Positions 24,319 through 32,210 of a DNA stretch of 64,000 nt are shown here, in pieces. Source of the stretch: Streptomyces ambofaciens ATCC 23877 (lineage in GTDB: Bacteria > Actinomycetota > Actinomycetes > Streptomycetales > Streptomycetaceae). The stretch covers positions 1,364,001 to 1,428,000 of the forward strand of contig NZ_CP012382.1 in assembly GCF_001267885.1 (NCBI RefSeq), given 5' to 3'. The notes under the pieces were generated by a model. That model saw nothing but the letters and a program-made list of their open reading frames with translations, was not told the origin of the DNA and searched no databases. A program made the position numbers and the translations under genes. The first letter of the stretch is position 1. Every line of letters starts with the position of its first letter.

Positions 24319-24899
24319 CCGGCGGCGTCCGGCACCCGCTCGGTCAGCGCACCGAAGCGGCGGTCGTGCCACAGCAGCGGGCGTCCGCCGCCCACGTGCA
24401 CGGCGGCGACCCGGCCGACGACGAGGTGGTGGTCGCCGTAGCGGCGCACGTCCTCGGTCAGGCACACCGACCAGGCGAGCGCGCCGGCCAGTACGGGGAC
24501 GCCCAGCACCTGTCGGGTGTCGGTCCCGGAGAACCGCTCCGCGGCCGTCGCCGTCGGGGAGGCGAACCGGCCCGCGAGGTCCTGCTGTTCCTCGCGCAGC
24601 AGGTGCACGGCGAAGGCACGGCGGGCGCGGACGGCGGCGAGGGTGCGGGAGCCGTCGCGCAGGCAGGCCAGGAGCAGCGGCGGGCGGGCGGAGAGCGAGG
24701 TGACGGCGGAGACGGTCATCCCGAGCGGGCCCTCCTCTCCCCGTGCGGTCACCACGGTCACCCCGGCGGCCAGCTTGGCGTACAGGCCGAGGCAGCGGGC
24801 GGCGCCCGGGCCCGGTTCCTCGCGCAGCGGGTCGGCGGTCGCGACCGGGCCACCGGGGGCCGCCGTCCGGTCAGCCACGAGCCGCAGTCGCGCGCTCAT
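24315..24899 (-). CDS. NAD(P)H:flavin oxidoreductase (HpaC/VlmR-like)
   Basis: A 194-residue flavin reductase-like protein. The FMN-binding split barrel motifs are GVTVVTARGEEGPLGMTVSA, SLSARPPLLLACLRDGSRT and AFAVHLLREEQQDLAGRFA, followed by DHHLVVGRVAAVHV. It supplies reduced flavin to a partner oxygenase. Two possible partners are encoded nearby: the ACAD-fold protein at 27824-28957 (same operon) and the halogenase-like enzyme at 15773-17530. The 5' end overlaps the SRPBCC gene by 29 bases and the 3' end overlaps the FAD oxidase start by four. Confidence 0.92.
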   Translation of the reverse strand: MSARLRLVADRTAAPGGPVATADPLREEPGPGAARCLGLYAKLAAGVTVVTARGEEGPLGMTVSAVTSLSARPPLLLACLRDGSRTLAAVRARRAFAVHLLREEQQDLAGRFASPTATAAERFSGTDTRQVLGVPVLAGALAWSVCLTEDVRRYGDHHLVVGRVAAVHVGGGRPLLWHDRRFGALTERVPDAAG

Positions 24900-25338
24900 C
24901 GATCACCTCCGCGTCCACCAGGCCCCGCAGCACGCGGGCGATGTTGGTCCGCACGGTCGACTCGGCGACCGGGTCGAGGATCTCGGCCAGGGAGGGGATG
25001 CCGAGGTCGAACGCGGCGGTGAAGACGACGAGGGTGCCCCTGTCGTGCGGTTCGCAGCGCCAGCTCCCCTCGAAGACCTGGAAGTCGCCGCTGAGCTGCT
25101 CGAAGGCGAGGGAGTGCGTCTCGGGCGAGTAGGTGTCGCGTTCCCTCCAGCGCATCAGCCCGCCCCGGAACTCGACGGTCCAGTCCGAGACCGTCGAGCC
25201 GTCGGGCAGCGGAGGCTCCACGTACACCTCGCGGAAGGTGTCGCTGTACTCGGGGTAGCGGCGGAAGTCGCTGATGCGGCCGTAGACCTCGGCGGGTGCC
25301 AGGCCGTGGGCGAGGGCGTGCAGGACCACGTGGCGCAT
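24871..25338 (-). CDS. SRPBCC-family protein (polyketide cyclase/START-like)
   Basis: A 155-residue helix-grip protein with a hydrophobic ligand cavity. The family pattern is visible: VYGRISDFRRYPEYSDTFRE at the N-terminus, WTVEFRGGLMRWRERDTYS, FEQLSGDFQVFEGSWRCEP and a long C-terminal helix. Relatives act as cyclases, aromatases, hydroxylase partners or lipid binders. It lies in the minus-strand operon, 42 bases after the aminotransferase, and its 3' end overlaps the flavin-reductase start. It may bind the alkyl chain of an intermediate (inference). Confidence 0.85.
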   Translation of the reverse strand: MRHVVLHALAHGLAPAEVYGRISDFRRYPEYSDTFREVYVEPPLPDGSTVSDWTVEFRGGLMRWRERDTYSPETHSLAFEQLSGDFQVFEGSWRCEPHDRGTLVVFTAAFDLGIPSLAEILDPVAESTVRTNIARVLRGLVDAEVIDERATAARG

Positions 25339-25380
25339 GGGGCGTTCGGTTCCTTCCCAGAGGGGTGGCGGACGCTGGTG

Positions 25381-26658
25381 TCAGCCGGCCATGCGGTCGG
25401 CCGTGCTGTGCAGCGCCTCGGTGAGGGTGGTGAGGAACAGGTCGAGGGCCGTGTCGTCGACGACGGCCGGCGGGGTCAGCCGCAGCACGCGGGTGGAGTT
25501 GAGGGAGTGGTTCACCAGCACGCCGCGGGCGATCAGCTCCAGCAGGAGTTCGCCGACCGCGCGTTCCTCGGCGAACTCGATGCCGATCAGCAGCCCACGG
25601 CCGCGCACCTCGCGGACCAGCCCGCCCTCGTACGGCGCGCACACGGCCCGTACGGCGGCCAGGAGGCGCAGGCCGAGGGCGGCGGCCCGGGCGACGGTGT
25701 CCTCCGCCTCCATCGCCCGTACGGTGGCGAGGGCGGCGGCGCAGGCGATCGGCGAGGCGCCGAAGGTGGAGGTGTGCAGGTACGGGTCCCGGCCGAAGGG
25801 CGCGTAGGCCTCCGCGGTGGCGGTCATCGCGGCGACGGGGACGACGCCGCCGCTGAGTCCCTTGCCGGCCAGCAGGACGTCCGGCCGCACGTCCTCGGCG
25901 TCGACGCCCCACCAGGTGCCCAGCCGCCCCATGCCGGTCTGGATCTCGTCGACGACCATGAGGGCGCCGTAGGCCCGGCACAGTGCCCGCACCTGGCTGA
26001 GGTAGCCGGGGCGGGGGACGCGTACGCCGCCCTCGCCCTGTACGGGTTCGACGATGACGCAGGCCCGGTCGCGGCGGGCGGCCAGCGCCTGTTCGAGATC
26101 GGCCGGGTCGTCGTAGCCGACCTGGGTGACGTCGGGCAGCAGGGGCTGGAAGGGGGTCTGGTACGTGGGGTTGGCGGTGACGCTCAGAGCGCCCAGGGTC
26201 TTGCCGTGGAAGCCGCGCCGGGTGGTGATCACGGAGGTGCGTCCGTGGGCGCGGGCCAGTTTGAGGGCGGCTTCGGTGGCCTCGGCGCCGGAGTTCACGA
26301 AGTGGACGTAGTCGAGGCCGGGCGGGGTGTGCGCGGCGAGGGCCCGGGCGGCCAGGGCCGCGACGGGTTCGAGGAAGACGCGGCTGGCCAGCGGGTGGGT
26401 GTCGATCTGCCGGTGCACCGCCTCGACGACGGCCGGGTGGCGGTGGCCCAGGATGAAGACCCCGTAGCCGCCGAAGTCGAGGAAGCGGCGGCCGTCGTCG
26501 GCGTGGATCCAGACGCCCTCCGAACGGACCTCGGACATGCCGCCCATGACGCGGCCCATGACGGCGCGGCCGGAGCCGATGTGCTTGAGGTAGAGGTCGA
26601 CGACGTCGTCGTGCCCGGTCGGCGCGGCGGCCCCGGTGGCCGGGGGTGACATCGTCAT
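25381..26658 (-). CDS. Class III PLP-dependent aminotransferase
   Basis: A 425-residue fold-type I aminotransferase. The PLP lysine is Lys266 in LLAGKGLSGG. Asp237 lies in VVDEIQTGMGR, the phosphate-binding loop is NSGAEATEAALKLARAHG (122-139), and VIVEPVQGEGG follows. The family includes ornithine, GABA and omega-amine aminotransferases. ATG 26658 overlaps the stop of the reductase gene (ATGA). Next to an acyl-thioester reductase, the simplest role is converting an aldehyde into a primary amine. Amino donor and chain length cannot be read from the sequence. Confidence 0.92.
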   Translation of the reverse strand: MTMSPPATGAAAPTGHDDVVDLYLKHIGSGRAVMGRVMGGMSEVRSEGVWIHADDGRRFLDFGGYGVFILGHRHPAVVEAVHRQIDTHPLASRVFLEPVAALAARALAAHTPPGLDYVHFVNSGAEATEAALKLARAHGRTSVITTRRGFHGKTLGALSVTANPTYQTPFQPLLPDVTQVGYDDPADLEQALAARRDRACVIVEPVQGEGGVRVPRPGYLSQVRALCRAYGALMVVDEIQTGMGRLGTWWGVDAEDVRPDVLLAGKGLSGGVVPVAAMTATAEAYAPFGRDPYLHTSTFGASPIACAAALATVRAMEAEDTVARAAALGLRLLAAVRAVCAPYEGGLVREVRGRGLLIGIEFAEERAVGELLLELIARGVLVNHSLNSTRVLRLTPPAVVDDTALDLFLTTLTEALHSTADRMAG

Positions 26659-27773
26659 GACGCGACCTCCGTCGGAGCGGCCGCGGTGGCCCGGTGCCGG
26701 CTGAGCAGGGCGGCGTTGGCGACGGCCCAGTTCTCCGCGTTGTTGGCGAGGGCGGTGCGGATGTCCGCGTGGGTCGGGCGGGCGCCGCAGTCGGGGTCGC
26801 CCAGGGAGGTGTCGAAGGGCAGCTCCCGCTGGAACACCAGCAGCAGTTCGGCGTAGTACTGGAGCCGTTTGCGGACCGCGGAGGGCAGCGAGGTGCCCTC
26901 CAGCAGGGGCAGCAGCAGCCGGTGCACCGCCTCGACCGGGATGAGCCGGGGCCGCTCGGGCCGGGGCAGGCCGTGGCGTACGGCGACGTCCGCGCAGACG
27001 TCGGCGAACTCGCCCAGCTCGATGGCCTGCTTGCCCGCCGTCAGCCAGTACTCGCCGCTGCCCACGCGGCCCCGGACCAGGTCGCCGACGGCCCGCGCGA
27101 CGTAGTCCTGGGGCACCATGTCGATCCGGGCCTCGGGGGCCCCGGGCAGCACCGGCACCTGCCCCAGCATCATCGACCCGATCGTCCGGGTCAGGCCCTG
27201 CTCACCGGCGATCCGACCGGTACCGGAGTCACCCATCACCACCGAGGGGCGCACGATGGCTCCGGGCACGCCCGCCTCGCGGTGCAGCTGTTCCGCCCGG
27301 GCCTTGGAGTCGAGGTAGGCGGCGGCGCCGGGGAAGCGGCGGTGGTCCTCCTCGGTGGGCGTGTTGGCCACGAAGGCGGTACTCACCAGGTACATCGGGG
27401 CGTCGGCCCGGGCGGCCAGGTCGAGCATGCTGTCCGCGCCGCGCAGGTTGGTGCGCGTGATGTCCTCGGGCGGGGTGCGCCAGTTGGTCTCGGCGGCGGA
27501 GTGCAGCACCACGTCCACCTCCAGGGCCAGTTCGTGCCAGGCCAGCGGGCTCAGACCGAGCCGGGGGGCGACGAGGTCTCCGCGGAGCTCACGCACCCGC
27601 GGATCGCGCAGCGGGGTGTTGCGGCGCAGGCACAGCAGGTCGAAGTCGGGTGACAGCTCGTCGATCAGGGCCCGTCCGAGCACTCCGGAACCGCCGGTGA
27701 GCAGCAGGGTGGGACGGTCGCGCGGTCCCGTGCGGGCGGGCAGCACGGCGAGACGCGGGTTGTGTGACGGCAT
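26655..27773 (-). CDS. Thioester-reductase-type extended SDR (fatty acyl reductase-like)
   Basis: A 372-residue NAD(P)-binding protein. The cofactor motif is TGGSGVLG (26-33), followed by DVVLHSAAETNWRTP, the STAFVANTP strand and catalytic Tyr153-xxx-Lys157 in AAYLDSKARAE. This is the NAD_binding_4 pattern of terminal reductase domains that release acyl-ACP, -PCP or -CoA thioesters as aldehydes; here it stands alone. The C-terminal helical region (about 290-372) fits a substrate-docking part. ATG 27773 has GGGAG upstream. Coupled by a four-base overlap to the aminotransferase, suggesting acyl thioester to aldehyde to amine. Confidence 0.87.
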   Translation of the reverse strand: MPSHNPRLAVLPARTGPRDRPTLLLTGGSGVLGRALIDELSPDFDLLCLRRNTPLRDPRVRELRGDLVAPRLGLSPLAWHELALEVDVVLHSAAETNWRTPPEDITRTNLRGADSMLDLAARADAPMYLVSTAFVANTPTEEDHRRFPGAAAYLDSKARAEQLHREAGVPGAIVRPSVVMGDSGTGRIAGEQGLTRTIGSMMLGQVPVLPGAPEARIDMVPQDYVARAVGDLVRGRVGSGEYWLTAGKQAIELGEFADVCADVAVRHGLPRPERPRLIPVEAVHRLLLPLLEGTSLPSAVRKRLQYYAELLLVFQRELPFDTSLGDPDCGARPTHADIRTALANNAENWAVANAALLSRHRATAAAPTEVAS

Positions 27774-27823
27774 GGGTGTGTTTCTCCCAACGGGTCTCGA
27801 CCACAGGGGGCGGTGGGGCGGGC

Positions 27824-28957
27824 TCAGGCGATGGCGAGGGGCCGGTCGGCCAGGTACGCAGAGAAGGGGCCGGTCATCCGGGAGCGCGAGGGCGGGTGCA
27901 GGGACAGACCGTTGGCACACGCGGCCAGCTGCCCCACCTCGTCGGAGGTCATGAAGTTGAGCCCACCGAGCAGTTCGACCGCGCGCGGCACGACGCGGGC
28001 GATGGCGTCCTGGACGCCGTAGCGCACGTACAGCGCCTGTGCGAGCGCCGACTCGTCCAGGTCACCGGCGTCGATCCGGCGGGCGACGCCCTCGGCGGTG
28101 GCCATCGCGGCCTCCGTCTCGACGAACAGGCGCACGCGCTCGTGCTCGGGGATCCGGTCGTTGAGCAGCACCCGCTCCACCAGTGCGCTCGCGGCGCCGA
28201 GGTAGCTGCCCGTCATCAGCGCCTGGAACCAGATCAGACCGGCCGTCTGGACCCCGTCGAGCCGTTCGCCGGAGGCCGACGCGGTGCGCAGCAGCAGCTC
28301 CGGCGGGACCAGGACGTCGGTGAGCGTCACCTGTTCGCTCTCGGCGCCGGCCAGGAAGGCGCTGGACCAGAAACCGCTGACGCTCAGGCCTTCGCTCTCG
28401 GCCGGCACGAGGGCGACGGCGAGTTCGTCCCCCTGTCCGTCCTCGCGCGGGACGACGACGCCGGCGGTGAGCACGTCCATGGAGCGGGCCAGGCTGCACG
28501 GCCGCTTGACGCCGTTGATCCGGATGCCGTCCCCGGTCACCTCGGCGGTCATCGCCGGGTCCAGGATTCCGGCGCCGCTGCGGCCCTCGGCGAACCCGGA
28601 GGCGATGATGCGGTCGGCCGCGGCCACCTCTTCGATCAGCGTCCATTCCAGGCCGTCGCCGAGACCGCCGAGGCCGACGAGGGTGGCCATGGAGAAGTGG
28701 TGCATCGTGGTGGCCACGGCCAGGGAGGGCGAGCGGCTGCCGATGGCCCGCTGGACGCGCAGGGCGTCCAGCGCGGTGGCGCCCCGGCCCCGGTGCGACT
28801 CGGGGACGAGCAGTCCCGGGCCACCGCTGTTCCGGAAGTGCCGGATGCCCGGGCTGCCCGGGCGCTCCAGCTCCATCAGCGGGGTCTCGCGCAGCGCCGG
28901 GTCCAGGTCGGGCAGCAGCTTGGCGAGGGTGGCGCGTTCACGTTCGAGGAATCTCAT
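27824..28957 (-). CDS. Acyl-CoA-dehydrogenase-fold flavoprotein, probable N-hydroxylase (VlmH-like)
   Basis: A 377-residue ACAD-fold protein. The N-terminal helical domain, the central beta domain (RINGVKRPCSLARSMDVLTA, VTLTDVLVPPELLL) and the C-terminal helices are all present. Where true acyl-CoA dehydrogenases carry the YEGT-type catalytic glutamate near the end, this protein reads SLHPPSRSRM (352-361), so the usual base is missing. ACAD-fold oxygenases such as isobutylamine N-hydroxylase (VlmH) use reduced flavin from a reductase, and one lies in this operon. I infer amine N-hydroxylation rather than beta-oxidation. ATG 28957 has GGAGGA upstream. Confidence 0.85.
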   Translation of the reverse strand: MRFLERERATLAKLLPDLDPALRETPLMELERPGSPGIRHFRNSGGPGLLVPESHRGRGATALDALRVQRAIGSRSPSLAVATTMHHFSMATLVGLGGLGDGLEWTLIEEVAAADRIIASGFAEGRSGAGILDPAMTAEVTGDGIRINGVKRPCSLARSMDVLTAGVVVPREDGQGDELAVALVPAESEGLSVSGFWSSAFLAGAESEQVTLTDVLVPPELLLRTASASGERLDGVQTAGLIWFQALMTGSYLGAASALVERVLLNDRIPEHERVRLFVETEAAMATAEGVARRIDAGDLDESALAQALYVRYGVQDAIARVVPRAVELLGGLNFMTSDEVGQLAACANGLSLHPPSRSRMTGPFSAYLADRPLAIA

Positions 28958-29003
28958 GGGCGTGCGGTCCTCCAGGGCGGGTCGGGTGCGTGAGAAGCCA
29001 CGC

Positions 29004-29033
29004 CATCGGCATCGGCATCGGCATCGGCATCGG
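29004..29033. repeat. Hexanucleotide microsatellite (CATCGG)5 in the operon
   Basis: Five perfect head-to-tail copies of CATCGG lie in the 152-base gap between the DUF2156 gene and the ACAD-fold gene. On the plus strand they are followed by a run of GGT/GGC triplets (to about 29105) that could form G-rich structure. The gap lies within the putative operon, upstream of the ACAD-fold gene. Confidence 0.85.
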
Positions 29034-29109
29034 CACGGTGGTGGCGGCGGCGGCAGCGGCGACGGGCAGGTGGTGGCAGCGGGGCCGGTGGTGGTGGCGG
29101 GGCCGGTGG

Positions 29110-30072
29110 CTATACGGCGTTGGTGGCTCGCAGCAGTTGCCAGACGGCGCCCGGGCGGACCCCGCCGCGGAAGGCGAGGTACTCCGGCAGGACGGCGTGC
29201 GGGGCCCACTTCTGCTTGTACTCGAGCTGGGAGGCCGCGGGGTAGACCGCGCTGCCGTGTTCGGCCAGCAGCCGCGCGAACCGGGTGAACGGGCGGCTGG
29301 CGCCGTCCAGTTCGTGCCGCGGGTCGAGCCCGGCGAACGGGGTGAAACCGAAGTGCAGCCACCCTGCCCCGTCGGCCGTCAGCCGCTCCATGACGGTGGC
29401 GTTGAGCGCCTCCATCACGCCGGGCGGCGCGTCGGGGCGGCGCCGGCTGAGGTCGTGCAGCCAGCCCGGCCGGCTGCCGTAGACCGGCGAGTAGTTGATG
29501 TATCCGGCCGCCTCGCCGTCGATCCGGCCGACGAACAGGCGGCGGTGCTTCTGAAGGTCCCCGTCCCGCTGGCCGACGAGGAACCGCAGCTCCTTGACGT
29601 GCCGGCCCTTCTCCCGCAGCCAGCGGGCGTCCAGCCGGTCCAGTTCGGCACAGTCGTCGCCCGCCGACACCTCGACAACCTCCAGGCCGGCCCGCCGGGC
29701 GCGCGAGATCTTGTTGCGCAGCCGGACGAACCGCGAGCCGCGCAGGGTGAAGAGGCTCAGGTCCACGGCGTACGACGACCCGATCTGGTTGACCGTGAAG
29801 CCGTGCGCCGCGTACAGCTCGGCGTCCGCCCGCTGCAACTGCACGGCGACCAGGCGCCGTCCGGCGTGGGCGGCGAAGGCCTCCAGCAGGCGCGCGCGGT
29901 GTTCGGGGGCGGCGAAGGGGCCGCCGAACTGGAGGACGTAACGGCCCGAGGAGCGATAGGCGCAGGCGCCCTCGAACCGGTCGTCGTGAAAGTAGGCGTT
30001 CCCGCTGTTGAGGGCGAGAAAGGTGCTCGGGTTGTCGCTGTGCGCGGCGAGGGTGTCAAGCACGGACGGCAT
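29110..30072 (-). CDS. DUF2156 aminoacyl transferase, MprF C-domain-like (VlmA-type candidate)
   Basis: A 320-residue soluble protein matching the catalytic domain of lysyl-phosphatidylglycerol synthases (dupli-GNAT fold) without any membrane flippase part. Diagnostic stretches are LRNKISRARRAGLEV (118-132), ARWLREKGRHVKEL, DLSRRRPDAPPGVMEALN (207-224), HFGFTPFAGLD (240-250) and LEYKQKWAPH near the C-terminus. MprF enzymes transfer an aminoacyl group from aminoacyl-tRNA. In valanimycin biosynthesis VlmA moves seryl from seryl-tRNA to a hydroxylamine. With an N-hydroxylase candidate in the same operon, the analogous reaction is the best guess. ATG 30072 (GGAGGA site) overlaps the previous gene by 17 bases. 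Confidence 0.85.
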   Translation of the reverse strand: MPSVLDTLAAHSDNPSTFLALNSGNAYFHDDRFEGACAYRSSGRYVLQFGGPFAAPEHRARLLEAFAAHAGRRLVAVQLQRADAELYAAHGFTVNQIGSSYAVDLSLFTLRGSRFVRLRNKISRARRAGLEVVEVSAGDDCAELDRLDARWLREKGRHVKELRFLVGQRDGDLQKHRRLFVGRIDGEAAGYINYSPVYGSRPGWLHDLSRRRPDAPPGVMEALNATVMERLTADGAGWLHFGFTPFAGLDPRHELDGASRPFTRFARLLAEHGSAVYPAASQLEYKQKWAPHAVLPEYLAFRGGVRPGAVWQLLRATNAV

Positions 30073-30562
30073 CGGTGTCCTCCACGGAGGTCCGCGCCCC
30101 GGCATGCGTACCGGAGAGCGCCGCCGACCGATAGCGCTGCTCGAACGTCCGGAACGCCGGGAGGGTCTCCGGTTCGAAGGCGACACCGAAGGGTTTGAGG
30201 GAGTTCCCGAAGAGCGCACGGTCGCCCATGAGGTGGACGGGAAGGGCGAGCAGCGCCCATTCCGGCCGCACGAACAGCGCCCACGCCCCGGCCAGGACAC
30301 CCGCCGTGACCAGGCTGTGCATCGTGTTGTAGGCCACGTAGCAGCCGCGCGGAACGCGTCCGTCCGGGCTGCGCCGGAAAGCGATCGCGCCGGGCAGGTA
30401 TCCGATGACGTCGATCACCGCGAACAGCAGCAGGAAGACGCCCCAGCGGATTTCCGAGAGGTGCTGGAACACGAGCACGAGCGAAACGGTGAGAAAGCCC
30501 AGCCATTCGAGTCGGGAGAGAGCGAAGGTTGCCTTCGTCTCGAAACGGTTCTTGGCGTCCAC
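30056..30562 (-). CDS. Small four-helix membrane protein, DUF4260-like
   Basis: A 168-residue integral membrane protein with four hydrophobic segments (about 20-34, 38-62, 80-98, 100-118). The pattern RLEW...W..F..L...D..GYLPG...YNTMH...H..GDR..G..LK resembles DUF4260 proteins. Glu19, Asp51, His82, His110 and Asp114 sit in or beside the membrane segments and could bind a metal. GTG 30562 has AGGAG upstream; it is the first gene of the minus-strand operon and overlaps the DUF2156 gene. Azoxy clusters of the valanimycin type contain small membrane proteins of unclear role (VlmO), so it may be the N-N bond oxidase partner. That assignment is inference. Confidence 0.75.
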   Translation of the reverse strand: MDAKNRFETKATFALSRLEWLGFLTVSLVLVFQHLSEIRWGVFLLLFAVIDVIGYLPGAIAFRRSPDGRVPRGCYVAYNTMHSLVTAGVLAGAWALFVRPEWALLALPVHLMGDRALFGNSLKPFGVAFEPETLPAFRTFEQRYRSAALSGTHAGARTSVEDTDAVRA

Positions 30563-30687
30563 GGGCGCTCCTGGATTGCGCTGACGATTTCGGGGCCGGC
30601 CCCGGCCCGCCCCCTCGCTGTGGTCTGTCACTCGGTTTACGCACCGGCGTGCCCAACCCCTCGTAAGGTGAGGGTGATTGGGCGCGG

Positions 30688-32208
30688 ATGAATTTCTGGG
30701 GGACTGTTTTGACGACGCCAGCGCCGACCGGCCCGGGCGGCCACCCGGGTCCCGACCCCGGCACCACGCCCGGCACCGCGAACGGCAGCACGCCCGGCAC
30801 CGCGAACGGCACCGCGGCATGGGAGTTGCTGCTGCCGGCCGCCTCCGCACCGGCGCGTGCGCGCGGCCGCGCGCTCCAGGCCGCGCTGCGGGACGCGGTC
30901 CGCGCGGGACGGCTCACGCCCGGCACCCGCCTGCCGTCGAGCCGGAACCTCGCGACCGACCTCGGAGTGTCGCGGGGACTGGTGACCGAGGCGTACGAGC
31001 AGCTCACCGCCGAGGGCTACCTGCGCAGCGGGCGGGGCGCGGGGACCTGGGTGGGCGACGCCGTACGGGCCGCCCGTCCAGGCGCGCGGGACCTCGCCCC
31101 GCGCTCCCCGGGCGACAGCGCCGACTTCGTGCCGGGGACGCCGGATCTGTCGCTCTTCCCCCGCGCGGCCTGGGCCGCCGCGCAACGGGGCGTGCTGGCG
31201 GAGCTGCCGCACGAGAGCCTCGGCTATCCCGACCCGCGCGGGCTGCCGCGGCTGCGGACCGCGCTGGCCGAACTGCTCTCGCGGCGCCGCGGCGTGGTGG
31301 CGGACCCGGAGCGGATCATGGTCGTCTCCGGGGTGGCGCAGGCGACGGCGCTGCTCGCGAGCGTGCTGCGGGCACGCGGGATGCGCACCGCCGCCGTCGA
31401 GGACCCCGGCAGTCCCCAGCACGACGCCCTGTACGCGGCGGCGGGTGTGCGCACCGTGCCGCTGCCCCTGGACGACGAGGGGCTCGCCGTCGGTCCGCTG
31501 CGCGCCTCAGGCGTGCGCTCCGTCGTGACGACTCCGGCCCACCAGTTCCCGACGGGGATCGCCTACTCCGCGAGGCGTCGCGCCGAACTGCTGGACTGGG
31601 CGCGGTCCGTGGACGGCCTCGTCGTGGAGGACGACTACGACGGTGACTTCCGCTACGACCGTGCTCCCGTGGGCGCCCTCCAGGGGCTCGATCCGGAACG
31701 CGTCGCCTACACGGGCTCGGTCAGCAAGTCCCTCGCGCCGGGACTGCGGCTGGGCTGGCTGCTGGTTCCCGAGTGGCTCGCGGAGGACGCCGTGCACCGC
31801 AAACGCACCACCGACCTCGGGCATCCGGCCCTCGACCAGGCCGTCTTCGCGCGCTTCGTGGAACGCGGCGACTACGACCGCCAGCTGCGCCTGTGCCAGC
31901 GCGCCTACCGCGAGCGGCGCGACGCCCTGGTCGCGGCGCTGGGCGAGCACTTCCCCGGCTCCCGGGTCTCCGGCATCGCCGCCGGCCTGCACGCCATCGC
32001 CGCGCTCCCCGAGCGGTACGGCCCCGAGGATCGCTTCCTCGCGCGGGCGGGGGAGGCCGGGGTCGCCGTGCGTTCGCTGGCGGAGTACGGACACGGGGCG
32101 GGCGGTGACGAGGCGGCGGGGAAGGAGGTGCGGCTGGTGCTGGGATACGCGCATCTGACGCCGGGGCGCATCCGGGCGGGGGTGGAGCTGCTCGCGAGGT
32201 CCGTGTGA
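30688..32208 (+). CDS. MocR/PdxR-family regulator (GntR winged helix fused to aminotransferase fold)
   Basis: A 506-residue regulator. After a low-complexity Pro/Gly/Thr-rich start, a GntR winged helix (LPSSRNLATDLGVSRGLVTE) joins a fold-type I aminotransferase domain with the PLP-binding Lys in GSVSKSLAPGLRLGWL and the DYDGDFRYDR element. Such proteins sense PLP or amino compounds and often control pyridoxine, GABA or taurine genes. The N-terminus holds a duplicated TPGTANG segment. ATG 30688 lacks a good ribosome site; TTG 30709 with GGGGGA upstream is an alternative start. It is divergent from the minus-strand operon, sharing a 125-base promoter gap, so it may control the island. Confidence 0.9.
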   Translation: MNFWGTVLTTPAPTGPGGHPGPDPGTTPGTANGSTPGTANGTAAWELLLPAASAPARARGRALQAALRDAVRAGRLTPGTRLPSSRNLATDLGVSRGLVTEAYEQLTAEGYLRSGRGAGTWVGDAVRAARPGARDLAPRSPGDSADFVPGTPDLSLFPRAAWAAAQRGVLAELPHESLGYPDPRGLPRLRTALAELLSRRRGVVADPERIMVVSGVAQATALLASVLRARGMRTAAVEDPGSPQHDALYAAAGVRTVPLPLDDEGLAVGPLRASGVRSVVTTPAHQFPTGIAYSARRRAELLDWARSVDGLVVEDDYDGDFRYDRAPVGALQGLDPERVAYTGSVSKSLAPGLRLGWLLVPEWLAEDAVHRKRTTDLGHPALDQAVFARFVERGDYDRQLRLCQRAYRERRDALVAALGEHFPGSRVSGIAAGLHAIAALPERYGPEDRFLARAGEAGVAVRSLAEYGHGAGGDEAAGKEVRLVLGYAHLTPGRIRAGVELLARSV

Positions 32209-32210
32209 GG

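Noticed and set aside
27824..28957. Fatty-acid beta-oxidation acyl-CoA dehydrogenase
   Set aside because: The catalytic glutamate position is not conserved and no hydratase, thiolase or ETF gene is near; the flavin reductase context fits an oxygenase better.
15097..30562. Polyketide or nonribosomal peptide cluster
   Set aside because: No ketosynthase, adenylation, condensation-module or carrier-protein gene was seen; the WS/DGAT-like protein and stand-alone reductase are single enzymes.
30766..30815. Mobile or regulatory tandem repeat at the start of the MocR gene
   Set aside because: The duplicated sequence encodes an in-frame TPGTANG repeat in a disordered N-terminus; it reads as coding low complexity.
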